A DNA stretch of 64,000 nt from Fuerstiella sp. (GTDB taxonomy: Bacteria; Planctomycetota; Planctomycetia; Planctomycetales; Planctomycetaceae), in the NCBI GenBank assembly GCA_029245955.1, contig JAQWOH010000074.1, positions 62,001 to 126,000 of the forward strand, read 5' to 3'. The position numbers and the translations under genes were made by a program. Positions 54,860-62,096 of the stretch are shown piece after piece (within the stretch, counting starts at the first letter, position 1; each line of letters begins with the position of its first letter). A model generated the notes under the pieces. The model saw only the letters and a program-made list of their open reading frames with translations, did not search any database and was not told the DNA's origin.

Positions 54860-55612
54860 ATGACTTCCATTGACCTGACATCAAAAACGGCCGTCGTTAC
54901 GGGTGGAGGACAGGGGCTTGGAAAAGCGACCGGCACCGCGCTGCATGCTGCCGGAGCCAATGTTGCGATCAGCTGGTTCGCGGACGCTGACGGAATCAAT
55001 CAGCGGCGCGCCGAACAGACTGCACAGAAACTGGGAGACCGCGCAATTGCAGTGAAAAGCGATGTGCGCAGTCGCGAATCGGTTTCTGTGATGCTGGACC
55101 AGGTCGCGCAGCGATTCGGTTCACTGGACATCGTCGTGAACAACGCTGCAATCCTGAAGGACCGGACACTCGGCCGAATGGAGGATGACGAATGGCAGTC
55201 AGTCATCGATACGAATCTTTCGGGCGTCTACAACGTCTGCAAAGAAGCCGTCTCTCGCCTGTCTGACGGTGGGCGTATCGTGAGCATGGCCTCGATTTCC
55301 GGTTTCGTCGGATTTTTCGGACAAACGAACTATTCAGCGGCCAAAGCCGGCGTCGTTGGATTGACGAAAGCACTGAGCAAGGAACTGGCAAGACGTCAGA
55401 TTACAGTGAACGCAGTAGCCCCCGGTGTGGTCATGACGGAAATGGCTGAAACCATTCCGGAAGCTGCTCGGGACGAGATGCTGAAACAGATACCTATGGC
55501 GAGGTTCGGTACGCCGGATGAAATCGCCAATGCCATTCTGTTTCTGTGCAGCCCGCTGGCAGGCTATATTACTGGCCAGACCATTCACGTTAACGGTGGA
55601 TGGTTCGGGTGA
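54860..55612 (+). CDS. Short-chain dehydrogenase/reductase (FabG/PhaB-like)
   Basis: 250 residues, classical SDR. TGGGQGLGKATG (about 14-25) binds the nicotinamide cofactor, NNAAIL is the stabilising segment, and the catalytic triad is Ser145, Tyr158 and Lys162 (YSAAK). The ending FLCSPLAGYITGQTIHVNGGWFG is typical of 3-oxoacyl-ACP and acetoacetyl-CoA reductases. It lies 54 bases before a thiolase on the same strand, which suggests reduction of a 3-oxoacyl-CoA. FabG and PhaB cannot be separated by eye. Confidence 0.9.
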   Translation: MTSIDLTSKTAVVTGGGQGLGKATGTALHAAGANVAISWFADADGINQRRAEQTAQKLGDRAIAVKSDVRSRESVSVMLDQVAQRFGSLDIVVNNAAILKDRTLGRMEDDEWQSVIDTNLSGVYNVCKEAVSRLSDGGRIVSMASISGFVGFFGQTNYSAAKAGVVGLTKALSKELARRQITVNAVAPGVVMTEMAETIPEAARDEMLKQIPMARFGTPDEIANAILFLCSPLAGYITGQTIHVNGGWFG

Positions 55613-55666
55613 CGTCCACGACGACGGTCAACAAAGTCCGGCAAATGTGATGGAATCGGTGTCATC

Positions 55667-56818
55667 ATGACTGAAGTGTGTATCGTAGCGGCCCAACGAA
55701 CGCCCATCGGGCGTTTCCTCGGCTCGCTGTCTCGGCATAGCGCCGTAGAACTGGCTGTTCATGCCGGTCAGGCTGTGCTGGCCGACCTGCCAAAAGAATC
55801 CATCGACCAGGTCATCGTGGGCAACGTATTAAGCGCCGGTCAGGGCATGAATGTGGCCCGACAGATCGGAGTAGGCCTGCGGCTGCCGGTATCAACACCG
55901 GCATATTCCGTAAACATGATGTGCGGTTCCGGACTGCACTCGGTGGTCCTGGCAGCTCAGGCCATCCGTGCCGGCGACGCGAACGTGATTCTGTGCGGCG
56001 GCACGGAATCTATGAGCAATGCGCCACACATTTTGCCTCGCTCACGAATCGGCACGAAATTCGGAAATGGCCAGCTGCTTGACACTGTCCTGTGCGACGG
56101 ACTGGTCGATGCCTTCAGCGGCGATCATATGGCACTAACAGCAGAACGACTCGCTGACATATACGATATTTCTCGCGCAGAACAGGATGCGTTCGCTGCG
56201 CAGTCGCAACACCGATATGCCGCAGCTCAGCAGGCAACAGCATTCGACTCAGAGGTTACCTGGCTGGATCAATTACAGACAGATGAGCACCCGCGCCCGG
56301 GTTCGACAGTAGAGCAATTGGCTGAGTTAGAACCAGTGTTTGCCGCCGACGGCACCGTCACGGCCGGTAACGCGTCCGGCATCAATGACGGATCGGCCAT
56401 GCTGGTTCTGGCGAATCGAGCGGTGGCGGAGGCCAGTGGCTGGACGGTGCTGGCCATTGTTTCGGCATGCAGCGTGGTCGGTTGCGATCCTCGGGAAATG
56501 GGACTGGGGCCGGTCCATGCCATCCGACAACTTTGCGACACTCACGGTGGAACGCCGGAGGATTTCGACACAATCGAGATCAACGAGGCCTTTGCCGCTC
56601 AGGCCCTGGCGTGCATCAAGGAACTGCAGTTGGACACGGCACGTGTCAATCCGTGCGGAGGAGCAATTGCTCTTGGCCACCCCATCGGAGCCAGTGGCGC
56701 GCGGCTGGCCGTTCATCTGAGCCATCGTATCGCCTCCGGTAACATCCGCACCGGTCTGGCGACACTTTGTGTCGGCGGGGGCATGGGCGTGGCCGTCGCA
56801 TTGCAGTCGCCGGATTGA
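55667..56818 (+). CDS. Acetyl-CoA acetyltransferase (thiolase)
   Basis: 383 residues, complete. The acyl-accepting Cys86 is in NMMCGSGLHS, His338 in GHPIGASGARLAVH, and the second cysteine (Cys368) in TLCVGGGMGVA. NEAFAAQALA is the family ENH-equivalent loop. It condenses two acetyl-CoA to acetoacetyl-CoA or runs in reverse. With the preceding reductase it could supply (R)-3-hydroxybutyryl-CoA, but no polyhydroxyalkanoate synthase is present, so the pathway is not settled. Confidence 0.93.
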   Translation: MTEVCIVAAQRTPIGRFLGSLSRHSAVELAVHAGQAVLADLPKESIDQVIVGNVLSAGQGMNVARQIGVGLRLPVSTPAYSVNMMCGSGLHSVVLAAQAIRAGDANVILCGGTESMSNAPHILPRSRIGTKFGNGQLLDTVLCDGLVDAFSGDHMALTAERLADIYDISRAEQDAFAAQSQHRYAAAQQATAFDSEVTWLDQLQTDEHPRPGSTVEQLAELEPVFAADGTVTAGNASGINDGSAMLVLANRAVAEASGWTVLAIVSACSVVGCDPREMGLGPVHAIRQLCDTHGGTPEDFDTIEINEAFAAQALACIKELQLDTARVNPCGGAIALGHPIGASGARLAVHLSHRIASGNIRTGLATLCVGGGMGVAVALQSPD

Positions 56819-57005
56819 TGCAGCGAGCTGGTCAATTTGGCCGATATGACACGGGAAGCCGCCGAATGGCACCGGCCACACCGATGCCCAATGCAAATAC
56901 GGCGCGGCTGGCGGCCTCAGTAGCGGTACGCTAGATTTGCTCCTGAATGGTGCGGCGGCCACTCTCAGCACATTCGATTCAACCAAGCCAGGATCAGGGT
57001 TTTCG

Positions 57006-57809
57006 ATGACTCAACACCACCAACGTCTGGAATTCGCACTTTCTGTTTCCGAACAGGCCGCCAGCCTGATCCTGAAACACTATCGATCACAGACACTGGG
57101 CGTCGAATCCAAGGCCGATGATTCGCCCGTGACGATTGCAGATAAAGGGGCGGAGCAGTTGATACGTGATGCCCTGGCCACTGACTTTCCGGAAGACGGC
57201 ATCCTTGGTGAAGAGTTCGATGATGTTGAAAGTCGCAACGGATATCGATGGATTGTGGATCCGATCGACGGAACAAAACCGTTCATTTATGGCGTGCCGT
57301 TGTTTGGAACCCTGGTGGGCATCGAATTTGAAGGACGTATGGTGGCCGGCGTGTGCCGCCTGCCTGCTCTGGATGAAGTGATCTACGCATCCGAAGCAGA
57401 GGGGGCCTGGTGGAAGATTGGCAACGCCGACGCTCAGCAAGCCTCTGCATCTGCGGAAACGGATCTGACACACGCTCGCCTGATGTTCACTGAACCAACC
57501 TCGGACATCCGTTGTGGGCGGGGCGCTGTGCTGCCGGATCTGTGTACCCGAGTCAGAATCGCGCGAGGCTGGGGCGACTGTTACGGGCATATGCTGGTCG
57601 CGACCGGCCGCGCGGACATTTCCGTTGATCCGCAGATGAGCCCCTGGGACATCGCCGCGCTGATTCCGATCCTCCGCGAAGCCGGCGGATCCTGTACAGA
57701 CTGGAAAGGTAACGAGAACATCGACACAGGCGAAGGCGTTTCGACTGCGCCGGGGCTGAAATCCGCAGTCCTGGAACTACTCCGAGACGCACCACCGCTC
57801 AACGCCTGA
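57006..57809 (+). CDS. Inositol-monophosphatase-fold phosphatase, HisN-like
   Basis: 267 residues from ATG 57006 (frame open to 56937). Metal motifs are intact: DDSPVTIADKGAEQ, LGEEFDD, and WIVDPIDGTKPFIYGVPLFGTLVGI, the last being the form typical of histidinol-phosphatase HisN. GWGDCYGHMLVATGRADISVDPQMSPWDIAAL gives the C-terminal metal site. The likely reaction is histidinol phosphate to histidinol, in histidine synthesis; inositol phosphate or PAP as substrate is the alternative. It lies 187 bases after the thiolase; no his genes nearby. Confidence 0.85.
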   Translation: MTQHHQRLEFALSVSEQAASLILKHYRSQTLGVESKADDSPVTIADKGAEQLIRDALATDFPEDGILGEEFDDVESRNGYRWIVDPIDGTKPFIYGVPLFGTLVGIEFEGRMVAGVCRLPALDEVIYASEAEGAWWKIGNADAQQASASAETDLTHARLMFTEPTSDIRCGRGAVLPDLCTRVRIARGWGDCYGHMLVATGRADISVDPQMSPWDIAALIPILREAGGSCTDWKGNENIDTGEGVSTAPGLKSAVLELLRDAPPLNA

Positions 57810-57829
57810 AGACAGCTTCAAGGCTTGCT

Positions 57830-58687
57830 CTATGCGGGTTCGTCGCGGCCAGGACGCAGCAGCGAATGAGGTTCGCAGATGGGGCCGTACATATCGGGCC
57901 GCCGGTCCGCCATGCGGTCAATGACGTGCTTTCCCGGTACGCGGACGATACGTTTCTCTCGGGCCACCGCGACGTCCACAGTGCCGCGGACGACAGCTTC
58001 CTGAGTGTTGTCGGCAGCATCCATTGTCGCACCGACCGTGTCGCAGATTCGACTTCGCCCGATGAAAGAAAATCCACGTTCCGTACCCACGCGATTGACC
58101 GCGGCAAAGTATATTCCGTTTTCCATTGCCCGGCAGTTTACAGAAAACGTCGACATGTATTCCGCACCTGGCGGCCAGTTGGTCGGCAGAACCACCACGT
58201 CGGCACCTTTCAGGGCCAGTACGCGAGATGCTTCCGGGAAACCGCCGTCATAGCAGATCAGCATTCCAATACGAACACCATCCGCTTCAAACACTTCGAA
58301 CGGACGATCGCCAGGTGTCGTAAAACGATCAACACCAAGGTACGGCAGGTGAATCTTGCGATAGCTGCCGATCAGGCCGTTCGGACCAACCAGCACGGAC
58401 GTGTTGAACAGCCGATCGCCGTCACGTTCCAGTATCCCAAAAACCGTGAAGCAGTCGTGCTTGCTGCAAATTTCAACGGCGGTCGAGACTGACTCTCCGT
58501 CAACGGACTCAGCAACCGCTATCGCTTCCTCAAGGGAATCAAAGCAATACCCCGTCGTAAAACACTCGGGAAACACAATGAGACGACTGGACTGTTCCAC
58601 TTCGCGAGCAACGGTTGCCTTCATGCGCCGCAGATTGGCGGCCCTGTCGCCCAGAGTAACGTCCGTTTGTATGCCTGAAATCTGCAT
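57830..58687 (-). CDS. Carbon-nitrogen hydrolase (nitrilase superfamily amidase)
   Basis: 285 residues. The E-K-C triad is visible: Glu41 in VFPECFTTGY, Lys111 in SYRKIHLPYLG and Cys145 in LICYDGGFPE. The motif set fits the aliphatic amidase and carbamoyl-putrescine or omega-amidase branch, not true nitrilases. Cytoplasmic, no signal peptide. The substrate is not readable. It converges on the HisN-like gene with a 20-base gap. Confidence 0.9.
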   Translation of the reverse strand: MQISGIQTDVTLGDRAANLRRMKATVAREVEQSSRLIVFPECFTTGYCFDSLEEAIAVAESVDGESVSTAVEICSKHDCFTVFGILERDGDRLFNTSVLVGPNGLIGSYRKIHLPYLGVDRFTTPGDRPFEVFEADGVRIGMLICYDGGFPEASRVLALKGADVVVLPTNWPPGAEYMSTFSVNCRAMENGIYFAAVNRVGTERGFSFIGRSRICDTVGATMDAADNTQEAVVRGTVDVAVAREKRIVRVPGKHVIDRMADRRPDMYGPICEPHSLLRPGRDEPA

Positions 58688-58944
58688 GATTGCCTTCTAC
58701 GCGGGTGAACGTCGCATTTCGTAATCGATAGCTGCAAGCCGTTACTATCGGCAGGTCCTGCCGGAACAGCGTCAGATCATAGTGTTCCGATGGGAAAAGA
58801 TTTAGCGATTGAAGTGGTTTTGCAGATTCTCAGGGAAGTGACGGCCGATAACTCAGACAGATACCGAGTGCGGTGTCGTTATGCAGGTGTCTGAACAATT
58901 CGACGCTCCTGCACTTTCGAAGAAAATGTTGAAGGTACAGACCC

Positions 58945-59187
58945 GTGAAGGCAACTGCAGGACGAAGCCGGATTCTGCTGTCCTTTCTGGCAGCAATATC
59001 CTCGAGTGTTGTGCTGACTGGATGTCAGACGTCAATTGGCGGGCAGACATTACCGTCCGCTACCTATCTGGACGACGACGTACAGTATTTCCCGGCAGGG
59101 CCTGAATTCAAACTGACCAATCAGGTTGAAGCGACTCGGAAGTACCAGCTGGAACAGGAACAACTGCGCGGTGGTGACGAGTTCTGA
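58945..59187 (+). CDS. Small planctomycete-type lipoprotein
   Basis: 80 residues from GTG 58945. The leader ILLSFLAAISSSVVLTGC ends in a lipobox. The mature part is short, with TLPSATYLDDDVQYFPAGPEF and then a charged helix (NQVEATRKYQLEQEQL). From memory of planctomycete genomes, similar small lipoproteins with a YFPxGPEF motif recur there; function unknown. A strong terminator follows 39 bases after the stop, so it is a single-gene transcript. Confidence 0.7.
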   Translation: MKATAGRSRILLSFLAAISSSVVLTGCQTSIGGQTLPSATYLDDDVQYFPAGPEFKLTNQVEATRKYQLEQEQLRGGDEF

Positions 59188-59226
59188 CAGGCACAGGTTC
59201 GATCGAACTACCAATGATACATCCTG

Positions 59227-59262
59227 AACGGTTTGAGGTTTTTGCCTCAAACCGTTTTTTCG
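59227..59262 (+). terminator. Intrinsic terminator
   Basis: AACGGTTTGAGG (59227-59238), a six-base loop TTTTTG, then CCTCAAACCGTT (59245-59256) form a perfect 12-bp stem. A T-rich tail (TTTTCG) follows directly. It ends the small lipoprotein transcript and insulates the creatininase-family gene. Confidence 0.9.
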
Positions 59263-59391
59263 TTTGGCAAACGCTCCTGCAGCGGCGATCCTCAGCCGAA
59301 CAGGCTGAAGCAACCGCTGGCGTGCAGTCTGCAGACGAGAATCGTATCATGGACGTTTGTGCCCCGTCATATTCTGACCGTCGAGCGATAC

Positions 59392-60447
59392 ATGTTAGAT
59401 CAGTACCTGCCTTCCAGGATTAACAGCGGCCCCTGGATTACCGGATGGTCGCTGTTTGAACTGCGTAAACTACCTGTTGACGCCGATTTCATCCTTCCCA
59501 TCTGTTCCATCGGAACTGACTACAAGCAGTTGCTGGATCTCGGGCCCAGGCTTCTTCCTCCGCTGTTTCACGAAGCCATGCCCGGCGACCTGCAGGAGCG
59601 AATTGTTGCTCAGATCCTGAGATGCTTTCCAAAGTATGGAGACGATGTTGGTAACGCTTCACGTCTGCGAGTCGTGGACTTGCCAACAGCCCCCTTAGAG
59701 GCTGTCTCGCGTCCCCGCGTCCTGGCGTTCAGTGTGGACACGGCTGTGGAGGAACATGGTCCTCACCTGCCGCTTGGCACAGACACAATTCAAAGTTACA
59801 GCGTTTTACGTGAACTGGAAAGCACCGTGAGCGGGTTCGAAGTCAGTCGTCCGCTGGAATACGGACAACTCACATGGGGACTACCGTTTGGCTTCAGTAT
59901 TGACCTGACTACGGATTTGCTGACTGAGTACGTAGCGGGTTACGTCGATGCTGTAACGGAGTGGAAGAATCCGGAATCCGTGTATGTTGTCGACGTGCAC
60001 GGATCGATCACACATCGACAGGCCATCATCGACGGTCTCATACAGAGTAAATTCTCAAACTGGGCTTTTCGCTGGCTGCACGAGCCACTGGCTGAATTCG
60101 CATCAGAGCGGGGAGACCAGCACGCCGGCGGTGTGGAAACGATTCTGGTTGAACGTGTCGCAGCAGATCTGCTTGAGGGAAACTGGTGGCCAGGTCGAGA
60201 ACAGGACATCTCAGCGGGCTGCATGACTCTTGAGAAAGCCATCGAACTCAGTCCGGATCTGGTGGCGTTTGAACGCCATGTTTTGGACCACGGCTGCAAT
60301 GGCATTGTTGGTGACATCGCGAATTACCACACACTTGACGCCGACTTGATGTTCGAGCGAATGTTGCAGGTCGCCACCACGGATGTCGAGGCATTGCTTA
60401 ACGGAAAAGCCACGGACGGCCAACAGGCCGGTCAAAACCTATGGTAA
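59392..60447 (+). CDS. Creatininase-family amidohydrolase
   Basis: About 351 residues from ATG 59392 (frame open to 59233, overlapping the terminator, so the longer start is unlikely). Metal ligands are at EEHGPHLPLGTD (Glu121, His122, His125, Asp131), with VVDVHGSITHRQ and the HAGGVETIL segment. Family members include creatininase, mycofactocin MftE and formamide hydrolases such as ArfB. An added N-terminal 100 residues and a C-terminal extension are unusual against the 240-260 residue norm. Substrate unknown. Confidence 0.85.
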   Translation: MLDQYLPSRINSGPWITGWSLFELRKLPVDADFILPICSIGTDYKQLLDLGPRLLPPLFHEAMPGDLQERIVAQILRCFPKYGDDVGNASRLRVVDLPTAPLEAVSRPRVLAFSVDTAVEEHGPHLPLGTDTIQSYSVLRELESTVSGFEVSRPLEYGQLTWGLPFGFSIDLTTDLLTEYVAGYVDAVTEWKNPESVYVVDVHGSITHRQAIIDGLIQSKFSNWAFRWLHEPLAEFASERGDQHAGGVETILVERVAADLLEGNWWPGREQDISAGCMTLEKAIELSPDLVAFERHVLDHGCNGIVGDIANYHTLDADLMFERMLQVATTDVEALLNGKATDGQQAGQNLW

Positions 60448-60494
60448 CATTTTGTTTCGTCAGAATTCACGGTAATGACTTTCAAACAAGTCTC

Positions 60495-61256
60495 CTACAC
60501 GCAGTAGCGGCGACGATACTGCAGCGGCGACAGTCCCGTCGACTTCTTGAACTGCCGCGAGAAATGACTTTGATCGTAGAAACCGCACTGGCTGGCGATC
60601 TGCGCCATACTTAACTGATCTGACTCCAGCAAATGCCGAGCAACACCGATACGAACTTCGCGAATATAATGGTTTGGAGTAATACCAAATCGGCTTGAGA
60701 ATTCGCGATGCAGCTGACTGGAAGAAAGACTGGCCTGTTCTGCCAGATCGGCCACGCTGATTTCGTCACCATAGTTCGCGGTGACAAATTGAACGACCCT
60801 CAGCAGACGACCATGCCCGGTCGTTGCGTTAGCTGATTGTTCATACGGTCGTTTGACACCTGCAATCCCAATGACCTTTCGCTTTCGGTCAAACAGCGGA
60901 ATCTTATTACACAGGTAAATCTGCGGAATACCGTGATTGTCGGGAACCAACCACACCTGATTGGTCAGTGGTGTCGCGGATTCAATGACGCGACAGTCTT
61001 CGTCAACATACTGTGCAGCAATTGCGGGTGGAAAAAAATCGAAGTCCGTGTGGCCAATCATTTCCAAATCGCTGTCAACGCCAACAACGCGGCAGGCGAC
61101 CTGATTCGCACGCAGGTATCTGCCGTCACAGTCCTTCACATACATGTAAACCTCCGGCAGAAACTCAAACAACTCAAGGAGTTCAAGTGGTTCGCCGAGC
61201 GATTTAAAAAACTGTTGCCGCCAGACTTCAGTGTCTGAATCAGTCTTTTTTACCAT
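60495..61256 (-). CDS. PAS-domain AraC-family transcription regulator
   Basis: 253 residues. The N-terminal 120 residues form a PAS-like sensor (LPEVYMYVKDCDGRYLRANQ, DFDFFPPAIAAQYVDED, IGIAGVKRP). The C-terminus has the paired AraC HTH: ISVADLAEQASLSSSQLHREF and MAQIASQCGFYDQSHFSRQFKKSTGLSPLQYRR. A cytoplasmic ligand or redox sensor is likely. It diverges from the GlcG/HbpS-like gene, with an inverted repeat in the 144-base shared region, which suggests it controls that gene or itself. Confidence 0.92.
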   Translation of the reverse strand: MVKKTDSDTEVWRQQFFKSLGEPLELLELFEFLPEVYMYVKDCDGRYLRANQVACRVVGVDSDLEMIGHTDFDFFPPAIAAQYVDEDCRVIESATPLTNQVWLVPDNHGIPQIYLCNKIPLFDRKRKVIGIAGVKRPYEQSANATTGHGRLLRVVQFVTANYGDEISVADLAEQASLSSSQLHREFSSRFGITPNHYIREVRIGVARHLLESDQLSMAQIASQCGFYDQSHFSRQFKKSTGLSPLQYRRRYCV

Positions 61257-61285
61257 GCGTGGATTTTACAAAAACGTGCGTCAAA

Positions 61286-61300
61286 TCTGCAATACGCAGA
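61286..61300. promoter_or_regulatory. Candidate operator in the AraC-glcG divergent region
   Basis: TCTGC-AATAC-GCAGA is a perfect 5-5-5 inverted repeat. CGTCAAA occurs just before it (61279-61285) and again at 61326-61332, 47 bases on. Repeated half-sites between divergent genes fit a regulator binding region, but the sites are short and may be chance. Confidence 0.3.
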
Positions 61301-61400
61301 CGTACCCCATTCGCACAATTCACATCGTCAAAACGACACAATGATCTGACGCGTGATCTTCGCGAGCAGGCGACTTCAGAAATACAGGAATACCGGAACA

Positions 61401-61832
61401 ATGCAAACACTGGAAGTGGCTCACGAACTAACACTTGAAATGGCTCAGGCCGCTGTGGATGCCGCTGCCAAAAGGGCAGAGCAACTGAACACAAAAATGA
61501 ACATCGCTGTCGTCGACGGCGGAAATAACCTGAAGGCCTTCCTTCGCATGGACGGCGCATGGCTGGGCAGTATCGACATCGCGATCCGAAAAGCCAAAAC
61601 GGCACGATCATTCGACATGCCAACCGGAGAACTGGGCAGGCTGTCACAGCCTGGTGGAGCGTTGTTTAACATTGAACACTCCAATGGTGGGCTGATTACG
61701 TTCCCCGGAGGCATACCCCTGAAATCGGCTGATGGGGGTGTCATCGGTGCGATAGGAGTGTCGGGTTCAACTGTTGAAAATGACCACGAGGTAGCGGTGG
61801 CAGCCATCGCGTATGCACAAGACGCCACATAA
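61401..61832 (+). CDS. GlcG/HbpS-family protein
   Basis: 143 residues from ATG 61401, AGGAA ten bases upstream. It shows the compact GlcG/HbpS fold: [38 protein letters not shown], then [26 protein letters not shown]. Family members bind heme or cobalamin-related ligands or are accessory to glycolate and diol metabolism. No signal peptide is seen. Likely controlled by the divergent PAS-AraC regulator. Confidence 0.88.
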   Translation: MQTLEVAHELTLEMAQAAVDAAAKRAEQLNTKMNIAVVDGGNNLKAFLRMDGAWLGSIDIAIRKAKTARSFDMPTGELGRLSQPGGALFNIEHSNGGLITFPGGIPLKSADGGVIGAIGVSGSTVENDHEVAVAAIAYAQDAT

Positions 61833-62096
61833 CTGGAAATCCACCCGAAAAAGCAGGGCAGATGGGCCGGCCACTGTGCAGAAACTTGCTTCCGGATACT
61901 TTGAGTGATACGATTAGGGTTCTCCTCCGCCTCGAATTCCTTGTGGAATTCTCCCTCCCTGTTACATGAGTCCTGCAAGCCTTGCGCCTGCGGTCTCGCA
62001 TTTCCGCCGCGCGGTTTCACCTTTCGAAAACCAATGTCCGCGAACAGAATCCCACAACTGGTGATTTTTGAAAATCACAAAGCAGAAAACGCTTTC

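Noticed and set aside
61934-61951. GAATTCC-TTGT-GGAATTC hairpin after the GlcG-like gene
   Set aside because: The 7-bp stem lies about 100 bases after the stop and no T-run follows. It is too weak to call a terminator.
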